The position numbers and the translations under genes were made by a program. From the NCBI GenBank assembly GCA_032718475.1, contig JAUCBJ010000302.1:38490-102489 (forward strand): a stretch of 64,000 nucleotides of DNA, in the 5' to 3' direction. The first letter of the stretch is position 1. Every line of letters begins with the position of its first letter. This DNA is from Nemertoderma westbladi (lineage: Eukaryota; Xenacoelomorpha; Nemertodermatida; Nemertodermatidae). A model generated the notes under the pieces. It was not told the DNA's origin. It did no database searches and saw only the letters and a program-made list of their open reading frames with translations. Below, one piece after another: positions 13,801 to 30,250 of the stretch.

Positions 13801-16800
13801 ATTCCACACTACGTAGTTTGTTAGACATTAAATAGCTTTGCTATTCCACACTATGTAGTTTGTTAGATATTAAATAGCTTCGCCATTCCACACTACGTAG
13901 TTTGTTAGACATTAAATAGCTTTGCTATTCCACACTATGTAGTTTGTTAGACATTAAATAGCTTCGCCATTCCACACTACGTAGTTTGTTAGACATTAAA
14001 TAGCTTTACTATTAGACACTATGTAGTTTGTTAGACATTAAATAGCTTCGCCATTCCACACTACGTAGTTTGTTAGACATTAAATAGCTTTACTATTAGA
14101 CACTATGTAGTTTGTTAGATATTAAATAGCTTTGCCATTGCACACTACGTAGTTTGTTATACATTAAATAGCTTCGCCATTCCACACTACGTAGTTTGTT
14201 AGACATTAAATAGCTTTACTATTAGACACTATGTAGTTTGTTAGACATTAAATAGCTTCGCCATTGCACACTATGTAGTTTGTTCGACATTAAATCGCTT
14301 CGCCATTCCACACTACGTAGTTTGTTAGACATTAAATAGCTTCGCCATTGCACACTATGTAGTTTGTTAGACATTAAATAGCTTCGCCATTCCACACTAC
14401 GTAGTTTGTTATACATTAAATCGCTTCGCCATTCCACACTATGTAGTTTGTTCGACATTAAATCGCTTCGCCATTGCACACTATGTAGTTTGTTAGACAT
14501 TAAATAGCTTCGCCATTCCACACTACGTAGTTTGTTAGACATTAAATAGCTTCGCCATTGCACACTATGTAGTTTGTTAGACATTAAATAGCTTCGCCAT
14601 TGCACACTATGTAGTTTGTTAGACATTAAATAGCTTCGCCATTCCACACTACGTAGTTTGTTATACATTAAATCGCTTCGCCATTCCACACTACGTAGTT
14701 TGTTAGACATTAAATAGCTTCGCCATTGCACACTATGTAGTTTGTTAGACATTAAATAGCTTCGCCATTCCACACTACGTAGTTTGTTATACATTAAATC
14801 GCTTCGCCATTCCACACTACGTAGTTTGTTATACATTAAATAGCTTCGCCATTCCACACTACGTAGTTTGTTAGACATTAAATAGCTTCGCCATTGCACA
14901 CTATGTAGTTTGTTAGACATTAAATAGCTTCGCCATTCCACACTACGTAGTTTGTTATACATTAAATCGCTTCGCCATTCCACACTACGTAGTTTGTTAG
15001 ACATTAAATAGCTTCGCCATTGCACACTATGTAGTTTGTTAGACATTAAATAGCTTCGCCATTGCACACTATGTAGTTTGTTAGACATTAAATAGCTTCG
15101 CCATTCCACACTACGTAGTTTGTTATACATTAAATAGCTTCGCCATTCCACACTACGTAGTTTGTTAGACATTAAATAGCTTCGCCATTCCACACTACGT
15201 AGTTTGTTAGACATTAAATAGCTTCGCCATTCCACACTATGTAGTTTGTTAGACATTAAATAGCTTCGCCATTCCACACTACGTAGTTTGTTATACATTA
15301 AATCGCTTCGCCATTCCACACTATGTAGTTTGTTAGACATTAAATAGCTTCGCCATTGCACACTATGTAGTTTGTTAGACATTAAATAGCTTCGCCATTG
15401 CACACTATGTAGTTTGTTAGACATTAAATAGCTTCGCCATTCCACACTACGTAGTTTGTTATACATTAAATCGCTTCGCCATTCCACACTATGTAGTTTG
15501 TTAGACATTAAATAGCTTCGCCATTCCACACTACGTAGTTTGTTATACATTAAATCGCTTCGCCATTGCACACTATGTAGTTTGTTAGACATTAAATAGC
15601 TTCGCCATTCCACACTACGTAGTTTGTTATACATTAAATAGCTTCGCCATTCCACACTACGTAGTTTGTTATACATTAAATCGCTTCGCCATTGCACACT
15701 ATGTAGTTTGTTAGACATTAAATAGCTTCGCCATTCCACACTACGTAGTTTGTTATACATTAAATCGCTTCGCCATTCCACACTATGTAGTTTGTTAGAC
15801 ATTAAATAGCTTCGCCATTCCACACTATGTAGTTTGTTCGACATTAAATCGCTTCGCCATTCCACACTACGTAGTTTGTTAGACATTAAATAGCTTCGCC
15901 ATTGCACACTATGTAGTTTGTTAGACATTAAATAGCTTCGCCATTCCACTCTACGTAGTTTGTTAGACATTAAATAGCTTCGCCATTCCACACTACGTAG
16001 TTTGTTAGACATTAAATAGCTTTACTATTAGACACTATGTAGTTTGTTAGACATTAAATAGCTTCGCCATTCCACTCTACGTAGTTTGTTAGACATTAAA
16101 TAGCTTCGCCATTCCACACTATGTAGTTTGTTAGACATTAAATAGCTTCGCCATTGCACACTATGTAGTTTGTTAGACATTAAATAGCTTCGCCATTCCA
16201 CACTACGTAGTTTGTTAGACATTAAATAGCTTTACTATTAGACACTATGTAGTTTGTTAGACATTAAATAGCTTCGCCATTCCACACTATGTAGTTTGTT
16301 AGACATTAAATAGCTTCGCCATTGCACACTATGTAGTTTGTTAGACATTAAATAGCTTCGCCATTCCACACTACGTAGTTTGTTAGACATTAAATAGCTT
16401 TACTATTAGACACTATGTAGTTTGTTAGACATTAAATAGCTTCGCCATTCCACTCTACGTAGTTTGTTAGACATTAAATAGCTTCGCCATTCCACACTAT
16501 GTAGTTTGTTAGACATTAAATAGCTTCGCCATTGCACACTATGTAGTTTGTTAGACATTAAATAGCTTCGCCATTCCACACTACGTAGTTTGTTATACAT
16601 TAAATCGCTTCGCCATTCCACACTATGTAGTTTGTTATACATTAAATAGCTTCGCCATTCCACACTACGTAGTTTGTTATACATTAAATAGCTTCGCCAT
16701 TCCACACTACGTAGTTTGTTATACATTAAATCGCTTCGCCATTCCACACTATGTAGTTTGTTAGACATTAAATAGCTTCGCCATTGCACACTATGTAGTT

Positions 16801-19800
16801 TGTTCGACATTAAATCGCTTCGCCATTCCACACTACGTAGTTTGTTAGACATTAAATAGCTTCGCCATTGCACACTATGTAGTTTGTTAGACATTAAATA
16901 GCTTCGCCATTCCACTCTACGTAGTTTGTTAGACATTAAATAGCTTCGCCATTCCACACTACGTAGTTTGTTAGACATTAAATAGCTTTACTATTAGACA
17001 CTATGTAGTTTGTTAGACATTAAATAGCTTCGCCATTCCACACTATGTAGTTTGTTAGACATTAAATAACTTCGCCATTCCACACTATGTAGTTTGTTAG
17101 ACATTAAATAGCTTCGCCATTCCACACTATGTAGTTTGTTAGACATTAAATAGCTTCGCCATTCCACACTATGTAGTTTGTTAGACATTAAATCGCTTCG
17201 CCATTCCACACTATGTAGTTTGTTAGACATTAAATAGCTTCGCCATTCCACACTATGTAGTTTGTTAGACATTAAATAGCTTCGCCATTCCACTCTACGT
17301 AGTTTGTTAGACATTAAATAGCTTCGCCATTCCACTCTACGTAGTTTGTTAGACATTAAATAGCTTCGCCATTCCACTCTACGTAGTTTGTTAGACATTA
17401 AATAGCTTTGCTATTAGACACTATGTAGTTTGTTAGACATTAAATCGCTTCGCCATTCCACACTATGTAGTTTGTTAGACATTAAATCGCTTCGCCATTC
17501 CACACTACGTAGTTTGTTAGACATTAAATAGCTTCGCCATTCCACACTACGTAGTTTGTTAGACATTAAATAGCTTCGCCATTCCACTCTACGTAGTTTG
17601 TTAGACATTAAATAGCTTCGCCATTCCACACTACGTAGTTTGTTAGACATTAAATAGCTTCGCCATTCCACACTACGTAGTTTGTTAGACATTAAATAGC
17701 TTCGCCATTCCACACTACGTAGTTTGTTAGACATTAAATAGCTTCGCCATTCCACTCTACGTAGTTTGTTAGACATTAAATAGCTTCGCTATTCCACACT
17801 ATGTAGTTTGTTAGACATTAAATAGCTTCGCCATTCCACTCTACGTAGTTTGTTAGACATTAAATCGCTTCGCTATTCCACACTATGTAGTTTGTTAGAC
17901 ATTAAATAGCTTCGCCATTCCACTCTACGTAGTTTGTTAGACATTAAATAGCTTCGCCATTCCACACTACGTAGTTTGTTAGACATTAAATAGCTTTACT
18001 ATTAGACACTATGTAGTTTGTTAGACATTAAATAGCTTCGCCATTCCACATTATGTAGTTTGTTAGACATTAAATAGCTTCGCCATTCCACTCTACGTAG
18101 TTTGTTAGACATTAAATAGCTTCGCCATTCCACACTATGTAGTTTGTTAGACATTAAATAGCTTCGCCATTCCACTCTACGTAGTTTGTTAGACATTAAA
18201 TAGCTTCGCCATTCCACTCTACGTAGTTTGTTAGACATTAAATAGCTTTGCTATTAGACACTATGTAGTTTGTTAGACATTAAATCGCTTCGCCATTCCA
18301 CACTATGTAGTTTGTTAGACATTAAATAGCTTCGCCATTCCACACTACGTAGTTTGTTAGACATTAAATAGCTTTGCTATTAGACACTATGTAGTTTGTT
18401 AGACATTAAATCGCTTCGCCATTCCACACTATGTAGTTTGTTAGACATTAAATAGCTTCGCCATTCCACTCTACGTAGTTTGTTAGACATTAAATAGCTT
18501 CGCCATTCCACTCTACGTAGTTTGTTAGACATTAAATAGCTTCGCCATTCCACTCTACGTAGTTTGTTAGACATTAAATAGCTTTGCTATTAGACACTAT
18601 GTAGTTTGTTAGACATTAAATCGCTTCGCCATTCCACACTATGTAGTTTGTTAGACATTAAATAGCTTCGCCATTCCACTCTACGTAGTTTGTTAGACAT
18701 TAAATAGCTTTGCTATTAGACACTATGTAGTTTGTTAGACATTAAATCGCTTCGCCATTCCACACTATGTAGTTTGTTAGACATTAAATAGCTTCGCCAT
18801 TCCACTCTACGTAGTTTGTTAGACATTAAATAGCTTTGCTATTAGACACTATGTAGTTTGTTAGACATTAAATAGCTTTGCTATTAGACACTATGTAGTT
18901 TGTTAGACATTAAATCGCTTCGCCATTCCACACTACGTAGTTTGTTAGACATTAAATAGCTTTACTATTAGACACTATGTAGTTTGTTAGACATTAAATA
19001 GCTTCGCCATTCCACACTATGTAGTTTGTTAGACATTAAATAGCTTCGCCATTGCACACTATGTAGTTTGTTAGACATTAAATCGCTTCGCCATTCCACA
19101 CTATGTAGTTTGTTAGACATTAAATCGCTTCGCCATTCCACACTATGTAGTTTGTTAGACATTAAATAGCTTCGCCATTCCACTCTACGTAGTTTGTTAG
19201 ACATTAAATAGCTTCGCCATTCCACTCTACGTAGTTTGTTAGACATTAAATAGCTTCGCCATTCCACTCTACGTAGTTTGTTAGACATTAAATAGCTTTG
19301 CTATTAGACACTATGTAGTTTGTTAGACATTAAATCGCTTCGCCATTCCACACTATGTAGTTTGTTAGACATTAAATAGCTTCGCCATTCCACTCTACGT
19401 AGTTTGTTAGACATTAAATAGCTTTGCTATTAGACACTATGTAGTTTGTTAGACATTAAATCGCTTCGCCATTCCACACTATGTAGTTTGTTAGACATTA
19501 AATAGCTTCGCCATTCCACTCTACGTAGTTTGTTAGACATTAAATAGCTTTGCTATTAGACACTATGTAGTTTGTTAGACATTAAATAGCTTTGCTATTA
19601 GACACTATGTAGTTTGTTAGACATTAAATCGCTTCGCCATTCCACACTACGTAGTTTGTTAGACATTAAATAGCTTTACTATTAGACACTATGTAGTTTG
19701 TTAGACATTAAATAGCTTCGCCATTCCACACTATGTAGTTTGTTAGACATTAAATAGCTTCGCCATTGCACACTATGTAGTTTGTTAGACATTAAATCGC

Positions 19801-22800
19801 TTCGCCATTCCACACTATGTAGTTTGTTAGACATTAAATCGCTTCGCCATTCCACACTACGTAGTTTGTTAGACATTAAATAGCTTCGCCATTCCACACT
19901 ACGTAGTTTGTTAGACATTAAATAGCTTCGCCATTCCACTCTACGTAGTTTGTTAGACATTAAATAGCTTCGCCATTCCACACTACGTAGTTTGTTAGAC
20001 ATTAAATAGCTTCGCCATTCCACACTACGTAGTTTGTTAGACATTAAATAGCTTCGCCATTCCACACTACGTAGTTTGTTAGACATTAAATAGCTTCGCC
20101 ATTCCACACTATGTAGTTTGTTAGACATTAAATAGCTTCGCCATTCCACACTATGTAGTTTGTTAGACATTAAATAGCTTCGCCATTGGACACTACGTAG
20201 TTTGTTAGACATTAAATAGCTTCGCCATTCCACACTACGTAGTTTGTTAGACATTAAATAGCTTCGCCATTGCACACTATGTAGTTTGTTAGACATTAAA
20301 TAGCTTCGCCATTCCACTCTACGTAGTTTGTTAGACATTAAATAGCTTCGCCATTCCACACTACGTAGTTTGTTAGACATTAAATAGCTTTACTATTAGA
20401 CACTATGTAGTTTGTTAGACATTAAATAGCTTCGCCATTCCACATTATGTAGTTTGTTAGACATTAAATAGCTTCGCCATTCCACTCTACGTAGTTTGTT
20501 AGACATTAAATAGCTTCGCCATTCCACACTATGTAGTTTGTTAGACATTAAATAGCTTCGCCATTCCACTCTACGTAGTTTGTTAGACATTAAATAGCTT
20601 CGCCATTCCACTCTACGTAGTTTGTTAGACATTAAATAGCTTTGCTATTAGACACTATGTAGTTTGTTAGACATTAAATCGCTTCGCCATTCCACACTAC
20701 GTAGTTTGTTAGACATTAAATAGCTTTACTATTAGACACTATGTAGTTTGTTAGACATTAAATAGCTTCGCCATTCCACACTATGTAGTTTGTTAGACAT
20801 TAAATAGCTTCGCCATTGCACACTATGTAGTTTGTTAGACATTAAATAGCTTCGCCATTCCACACTACGTAGTTTGTTAGACATTAAATAGCTTTACTAT
20901 TAGACACTATGTAGTTTGTTAGACATTAAATAGCTTCGCCATTCCACTCTACGTAGTTTGTTAGACATTAAATAGCTTCGCCATTCCACACTATGTAGTT
21001 TGTTAGACATTAAATAGCTTCGCCATTGCACACTATGTAGTTTGTTAGACATTAAATAGCTTCGCCATTCCACACTACGTAGTTTGTTATACATTAAATC
21101 GCTTCGCCATTCCACACTATGTAGTTTGTTAGACATTAAATAGCTTCGCCATTCCACACTACGTAGTTTGTTATACATTAAATCGCTTCGCCATTCCACA
21201 CTACCTAGTTTGTTATACATTAAATCGCTTCGCCATTCCACACTACGTAGTTTGTTAGACATTAAATAGCTTTACTATTAGACACTATGTAGTTTGTTAG
21301 ACATTAAATAGCTTCGCCATTCCACTCTACGTAGTTTGTTAGACATTAAATAGCTTCGCCATTCCACACTATGTAGTTTGTTAGACATTAAATAGCTTCG
21401 CCATTGCACACTATGTAGTTTGTTAGACATTAAATAGCTTCGCCATTCCACACTACCTAGTTTGTTATACATTAAATAGCTTCGCCATTCCACACTACGT
21501 AGTTTGTTATACATTAAATAGCTTCGCCATTCCACACTACGTAGTTTGTTATACATTAAATCGCTTCGCCATTCCACACTATGTAGTTTGTTAGACATTA
21601 AATAGCTTCGCCATTGCACACTATGTAGTTTGTTCGACATTAAATCGCTTCGCCATTCCACACTACGTAGTTTGTTAGACATTAAATAGCTTCGCCATTG
21701 CACACTATGTAGTTTGTTAGACATTAAATAGCTTCGCCATTCCACTCTACGTAGTTTGTTAGACATTAAATAGCTTCGCCATTCCACACTACGTAGTTTG
21801 TTAGACATTAAATAGCTTTACTATTAGACACTATGTAGTTTGTTAGACATTAAATAGCTTCGCCATTCCACTCTACGTAGTTTGTTAGACATTAAATAGC
21901 TTCGCCATTCCACACTATGTAGTTTGTTAGACATTAAATAGCTTCGCCATTCCACACTATGTAGTTTGTTAGACATTAAATAGCTTCGCCATTCCACACT
22001 ATGTAGTTTGTTAGACATTAAATAGCTTCGCCATTCCACACTATGTAGTTTGTTAGACATTAAATCGCTTCGCCATTCCACACTATGTAGTTTGTTAGAC
22101 ATTAAATAGCTTCGCCATTCCACTCTACGTAGTTTGTTAGACATTAAATAGCTTCGCCATTCCACTCTACGTAGTTTGTTAGACATTAAATAGCTTTGCT
22201 ATTAGACACTATGTAGTTTGTTAGACATTAAATCGCTTCGCCATTCCACACTATGTAGTTTGTTAGACATTAAATCGCTTTGCTATTAGACACTATGTAG
22301 TTTGTTAGACATTAAATAGCTTCGCCATTCCACACTATGTAGTTTGTTAGACATTAAATCGCTTCGCCATTCCACACTATGTAGTTTGTTAGACATTAAA
22401 TAGCTTCGCCATTCCACACTATGTAGTTTGTTATACATTAAATCGCTTCGCCATTCCACACTACGTAGTTTGTTAGACATTAAATAGCTTCGCCATTCCA
22501 CACTATGTAGTTTGTTAGACATTAAATCGCTTCGCCATTGGACACTATGTAGTTTGTTATACATTAAATCGCTTCGCCATTCCACACTACGTAGTTTGTT
22601 AGACATTAAATAGCTTCGCCATTCCACACTATGTAGTTTGTTATACATTAAATCGCTTCGCCATTCCACACTATGTAGTTTGTTAGACATTAAATCGCTT
22701 TGCTATTAGACACTATGTAGTTTGTTAGACATTAAATAGCTTCGCCATTCCACACTATGTAGTTTGTTAGACATTAAATAGCTTTGCTATTGGACACTAT

Positions 22801-25800
22801 GTAGTTTGTTAGACATTAAATAGCTTCGCCATTCCACACTATGTAGTTTGTTAGACATTAAATAGCTTCGCCATTCCACACTACGTAGTTTGTTAGACAT
22901 TAAATAGCTTCGCCATTCCACACTATGTAGTTTGTTAGACATTAAATAGCTTTGCTATTGGACACTATGTAGTTTGTTAGACATTAAATCGCTTCGCCAT
23001 TCCACACTATGTAGTTTGTTAGACATTAAATAGCTTCGCCATTCCACACTATGTAGTTTGTTAGACATTAAATAGCTTTGCTATTGGACACTATGTAGTT
23101 TGTTAGACATTAAATAGCTTCGCCATTCCACACTATGTAGTTTGTTAGACATTAAATAGCTTCGCCATTCCACACTACGTAGTTTGTTAGACATTAAATA
23201 GCTTCGCCATTCCACACTATGTAGTTTGTTAGACATTAAATAGCTTTGCTATTGGACACTATGTAGTTTGTTAGACATTAAATCGCTTCGCCATTCCACA
23301 CTATGTAGTTTGTTAGACATTAAATAGCTTCGCCATTCCACACTACGTAGTTTGTTAGACATTAAATAGCTTCGCCATTCCACACTATGTAGTTTGTTAG
23401 ACATTAAATCGCTTCGCCATTCCACACTATGTAGTTTGTTAGACATTAAATAGCTTCGCCATTCCACACTACGTAGTTTGTTAGACATTAAATAGCTTCG
23501 CCATTCCACACTACGTAGTTTGTTAGACATTAAATAGCTTCGCCATTCCACACTATGTAGTTTGTTATACATTAAATAGCTTCGCCATTCCACACTATGT
23601 AGTTTGTTAGACATTAAATAGCTTCGCCATTCCACACTACGTAGTTTGTTAGACATTAAATAGCTTCGCCATTCCACACTATGTAGTTTGTTATACATTA
23701 AATAGCTTCGCCATTCCACACTATGTAGTTTGTTAGACATTAAATCGCTTCGCTATTCCACACTACGTAGTTTGTTAGACATTAAATAGCTTCGCCATTC
23801 CACACTATGTAGTTTGTTAGACATTAAATCGCTTTGCTATTCCACACTACGTAGTTTGTTAGACATTAAATAGCTTCGCCATTCCACACTACGTAGTTTG
23901 TTAGACATTAAATAGCTTCGCCATTCCACACTATGTAGTTTGTTAGACATTAAATCGCTTTGCTATTCCACACTACGTAGTTTGTTAGACATTAAATAGC
24001 TTCGCCATTCCACACTACGTAGTTTGTTAGACATTAAATAGCTTCGCCATTCCACACTACGTAGTTTGTTAGACATTAAATAGCTTCGCCATTCCACACT
24101 ATGTAGTTTGTTATACATTAAATAGCTTCGCCATTCCACACTATGTAGTTTGTTAGACATTAAATCGCTTCGCTATTCCACACTACGTAGTTTGTTAGAC
24201 ATTAAATAGCTTCGCCATTCCACACTATGTAGTTTGTTAGACATTAAATCGCTTCGCTATTCCACACTATGTAGTTTGTTAGACATTAAATAGCTTCGCC
24301 ATTCCACACTACGTAGTTTGTTAGACATTAAATAGCTTCGCCATTCCACACTATGTAGTTTGTTAGACATTAAATAGCTTCGCCATTCCACACTATGTAG
24401 TTTGTTAGACATTAAATCGCTTCGCCATTCCACACTATGTAGTTTGTTATACATTAAATCGCTTCGCCATTCCACACTATGTAGTTTGTTAGACATTAAA
24501 TCGCTTTGCTATTAGACACTATGTAGTTTGTTAGACATTAAATAGCTTCGCCATTCCACACTATGTAGTTTGTTAGACATTAAATCGCTTCGCCATTCCA
24601 CACTATGTAGTTTGTTAGACATTAAATCGCTTCGCCATTCCACACTATGTAGTTTGTTAGACATTAAATAGCTTCGCCATTCCACACTATGTAGTTTGTT
24701 ATACATTAAATAGCTTCGCCATTCCACACTATGTAGTTTGTTAGACATTAAATCGCTTCGCTATTCCACACTACGTAGTTTGTTAGACATTAAATAGCTT
24801 CGCCATTCCACACTATGTAGTTTGTTAGACATTAAATCGCTTTGCTATTAGACACTATGTAGTTTGTTAGACATTAAATAGCTTCGCCATTCCACACTAT
24901 GTAGTTTGTTAGACATTAAATCGCTTCGCCATTCCACACTACGTAGTTTGTTAGACATTAAATCGCTTCGCCATTGGACACTATGTAGTTTGTTAGACAT
25001 TAAATCGCTTCGCCATTCCACACTATGTAGTTTGTTAGACATTAAATAGCTTCGCCATTCCACACTATGTAGTTTGTTAGACATTAAATCGCTTCGCCAT
25101 TCCACACTATGTAGTTTGTTAGACATTAAATCGCTTCGCCATTCCACACTATGTAGTTTGTTAGACATTAAATAGCTTCGCCATTCCACACTATGTAGTT
25201 TGTTAGACATTAAATAGCTTCGCCATTCCACACTATGTAGTTTGTTAGACATTAAATCGCTTCGCCATTCCACACTATGTAGTTTGTTAGACATTAAATC
25301 GCTTTGCTATTAGACACTATGTAGTTTGTTAGACATTAAATAGCTTCGCCATTCCACACTATGTAGTTTGTTAGACATTAAATAGCTTCGCCATTCCACA
25401 CTATGTAGTTTGTTAGACATTAAATCGCTTCGCCATTCCACACTATGTAGTTTGTTAGACATTAAATAGCTTCGCCATTCCACACTATGTAGTTTGTTAG
25501 ACATTAAATAGCTTCGCCATTCCACACTATGTAGTTTGTTAGACATTAAATAGCTTCGCCATTCCACACTATGTAGTTTGTTAGACATTAAATCGCTTCG
25601 CCATTCCACACTATGTAGTTTGTTAGACATTAAATAGCTTTACTATTAGACACTATGTAGTTTGTTAGACATTAAATAGCTTCGCCATTCCACACTATGT
25701 AGTTTGTTAGACATTAAATAGCTTCGCCATTCCACACTATGTAGTTTGTTAGACATTAAATCGCTTCGCCATTCCACACTATGTAGTTTGTTAGACATTA

Positions 25801-26863
25801 AATCGCTTTGCTATTAGACACTATGTAGTTTGTTAGACATTAAATAGCTTTGCTATTGGACACTATGTAGTTTGTTAGACATTAAATAGCTTCGCCATTC
25901 CACACTATGTAGTTTGTTAGACATTAAATAGCTTTGCTATTGGACACTATGTAGTTTGTTAGACATTAAATAGCTTCGCCATTCCACACTATGTAGTTTG
26001 TTAGACATTAAATAGCTTCGCCATTCCACACTATGTAGTTTGTTAGACATTAAATAGCTTTGCTATTGGACACTATGTAGTTTGTTAGACATTAAATAGC
26101 TTCGCCATTCCACACTATGTAGTTTGTTAGACATTAAATAGCTTCGCCATTCCACACTATGTAGTTTGTTAGACATTAAATAGCTTCGCCATTCCACACT
26201 ATGTAGTTTGTTAGACATTAAATAGCTTCGCCATTCCACACTATGTAGTTTGTTAGACATTAAATAGCTTCGCCATTCCACACTACGTAGTTTGTTATAC
26301 ATTAAATCGCTTCGCCATTCCACACTATGTAGTTTGTTATACATTAAATCGCTTCGCCATTCCACACTATGTAGTTTGTTAGACATTAAATAGCTTCGCC
26401 ATTCCACACTATGTAGTTTGTTAGACATTAAATCGCTTCGCCATTCCACACTATGTAGTTTGTTAGACATTAAATCGCTTTGCTATTAGACACTATGTAG
26501 TTTGTTAGACATTAAATAGCTTCGCCATTCCACACTATGTAGTTTGTTAGACATTAAATAGCTTTGCTATTGGACACTATGTAGTTTGTTAGACATTAAA
26601 TAGCTTCGCCATTCCACACTATGTAGTTTGTTAGACATTAAATAGCTTCGCCATTCCACACTATGTAGTTTGTTAGACATTAAATAGCTTCGCCATTCCA
26701 CACTATGTAGTTTGTTAGACATTAAATAGCTTTGCTATTGGACACTATGTAGTTTGTTAGACATTAAATAGCTTTGCTATTAGACACTACGTAGTTTGTT
26801 AGACATTAAATAGCTTCGCCATTCCACACTACGTAGTTTGTTAGACATTAAATAGCTTTGCTA

Positions 26864-29800
26864 TTAGACACTACGTAGTTTGTTAGACATTAAATAGCTT
26901 CGCCATTGCACACTATGTAGTTTGTTAGACATTAAATAGCTTCGCCATTCCACACTATGTAGTTTGTTAGATATTAAATAGCTTCGCCATTCCACACTAT
27001 GTAGTTTGTTAGACATTAAATAGCTTCGCCATTCCACACTACGTAGTTTGTTAGACATTAAATAGCTTCGCCATTCCACACTATGTAGTTTGTTAGACAT
27101 TAAATAGCTTCGCCATTCCACACTACGTAGTTTGTTAGACATTAAATAGCTTCGCCATTCCACACTATGTAGTTTGTTAGACATTAAATCGCTTTGCTAT
27201 TAGACACTATGTAGTTTGTTAGACATTAAATAGCTTCGCCATTCCACACTATGTAGTTTGTTAGACATTAAATCGCTTCGCCATTCCACACTACGTAGTT
27301 TGTTAGACATTAAATCGCTTCGCCATTGGACACTACGTAGTTTGTTAGACATTAAATAGCTTCGCCATTCCACACTACGTAGTTTGTTAGACATTAAATA
27401 GCTTTGCTATTAGACACTACGTAGTTTGTTAGACATTAAATAGCTTCGCCATTGCACACTATGTAGTTTGTTAGACATTAAATAGCTTCGCCATTCCACA
27501 CTATGTAGTTTGTTAGATATTAAATAGCTTCGCCATTCCACACTATGTAGTTTGTTAGACATTAAATAGCTTCGCCATTCCACACTACGTAGTTTGTTAG
27601 ACATTAAATAGCTTCGCCATTCCACACTATGTAGTTTGTTAGACATTAAATAGCTTCGCCATTCCACACTACGTAGTTTGTTAGACATTAAATAGCTTCG
27701 CCATTCCACACTATGTAGTTTGTTAGACATTAAATCGCTTTGCTATTAGACACTATGTAGTTTGTTAGACATTAAATAGCTTCGCCATTCCACACTATGT
27801 AGTTTGTTAGACATTAAATCGCTTCGCCATTCCACACTATGTAGTTTGTTAGACATTAAATCGCTTCGCCATTCCACTCTACGTAGTTTGTTAGACATTA
27901 AATAGCTTCGCCATTCCACACTATGTAGTTTGTTAGACATTAAATAGCTTCGCCATTGGACACTATGTAGTTTGTTAGACATTAAATCGCTTCGCCATTC
28001 CACACTATGTAGTTTGTTAGACATTAAATAGCTTCGCCATTCCACACTATGTAGTTTGTTAGACATTAAATAGCTTCGCCATTCCACACTATGTAGTTTG
28101 TTAGACATTAAATAGCTTCGCCATTGGACACTATGTAGTTTGTTAGACATTAAATCGCTTCGCCATTCCACACTATGTAGTTTGTTAGACATTAAATAGC
28201 TTCGCCATTCCACACTACGTAGTTTGTTAGACATTAAATCGCTTCGCCATTGGACACTATGTAGTTTGTTAGACATTAAATCGCTTCGCCATTCCACACT
28301 ATGTAGTTTGTTAGACATTAAATAGCTTCGCCATTCCACACTATGTAGTTTGTTATACATTAAATCGCTTCGCCATTCCACACTATGTAGTTTGTTAGAC
28401 ATTAAATCGCTTTGCTATTAGACACTATGTAGTTTGTTAGACATTAAATAGCTTCGCCATTCCACACTATGTAGTTTGTTAGACATTAAATCGCTTCGCC
28501 ATTCCACACTATGTAGTTTGTTAGACATTAAATCGCTTTGCTATTAGACACTATGTAGTTTGTTAGACATTAAATAGCTTCGCCATTCCACACTATGTAG
28601 TTTGTTAGACATTAAATAGCTTCGCCATTCCACACTATGTAGTTTGTTAGACATTAAATAGCTTCGCCATTCCACACTATGTAGTTTGTTAGACATTAAA
28701 TAGCTTCGCCATTCCACACTACGTAGTTTGTTAGACATTAAATAGCTTCGCCATTCCACACTATGTAGTTTGTTATACATTAAATCGCTTCGCCATTCCA
28801 CACTATGTAGTTTGTTAGACATTAAATCGCTTTGCTATTAGACACTATGTAGTTTGTTAGACATTAAATAGCTTCGCCATTCCACACTATGTAGTTTGTT
28901 AGACATTAAATCGCTTCGCCATTCCACACTATGTAGTTTGTTAGACATTAAATCGCTTTGCTATTAGACACTATGTAGTTTGTTAGACATTAAATAGCTT
29001 CGCCATTCCACACTATGTAGTTTGTTAGACATTAAATAGCTTCGCCATTCCACACTACGTAGTTTGTTAGACATTAAATCGCTTCGCCATTCCACACTAT
29101 GTAGTTTGTTAGACATTAAATCGCTTCGCCATTCCACACTATGTAGTTTGTTAGACATTAAATCGCTTCGCCATTCCACACTATGTAGTTTGTTAGACAT
29201 TAAATAGCTTCGCCATTCCACACTATGTAGTTTGTTATACATTAAATAGCTTCGCCATTCCACACTATGTAGTTTGTTATACATTAAATCGCTTCGCCAT
29301 TCCACACTATGTAGTTTGTTAGACATTAAATAGCTTCGCCATTCCACACTATGTAGTTTGTTAGACATTAAATCGCTTCGCCATTCCACACTATGTAGTT
29401 TGTTAGACATTAAATCGCTTTGCTATTAGACACTATGTAGTTTGTTAGACATTAAATAGCTTCGCCATTCCACACTATGTAGTTTGTTAGACATTAAATA
29501 GCTTTGCTATTGGACACTATGTAGTTTGTTAGACATTAAATAGCTTCGCCATTCCACACTATGTAGTTTGTTAGACATTAAATCGCTTCGCCATTCCACA
29601 CTATGTAGTTTGTTAGACATTAAATAGCTTCGCCATTCCACACTATGTAGTTTGTTAGACATTAAATAGCTTTGCTATTAGACACTACGTAGTTTGTTAG
29701 ACATTAAATAGCTTCGCCATTCCACACTATGTAGTTTGTTAGACATTAAATAGCTTCGCCATTCCACACTATGTAGTTTGTTAGACATTAAATAGCTTTG

Positions 29801-30250
29801 CTATTGGACACTATGTAGTTTGTTAGACATTAAATAGCTTTGCTATTAGACACTACGTAGTTTGTTAGACATTAAATAGCTTCGCCATTCCACACTACGT
29901 AGTTTGTTAGACATTAAATAGCTTTGCTATTAGACACTACGTAGTTTGTTAGACATTAAATAGCTTCGCCATTGCACACTATGTAGTTTGTTAGACATTA
30001 AATAGCTTCGCCATTCCACACTATGTAGTTTGTTAGATATTAAATAGCTTCGCCATTCCACACTATGTAGTTTGTTAGACATTAAATAGCTTCGCCATTC
30101 CACACTACGTAGTTTGTTAGACATTAAATAGCTTCGCCATTCCACACTATGTAGTTTGTTAGACATTAAATAGCTTCGCCATTCCACACTACGTAGTTTG
30201 TTAGACATTAAATAGCTTCGCCATTCCACACTATGTAGTTTGTTAGACAT
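26864..30250. repeat. Triplicated ~321-bp block inside the 42-bp array
   Basis: An eight-unit block carrying one CGCCATTGC unit followed two units later by a TTAGATATT unit occurs at 26864-27184, 27410-27730 and 29930-30250. The three copies look identical when read side by side. The spacings are 546 bp (13 units) and 2520 bp (60 units), both whole multiples of 42. The copies therefore arose by in-register exchange or conversion within the array. Confidence 0.75.
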
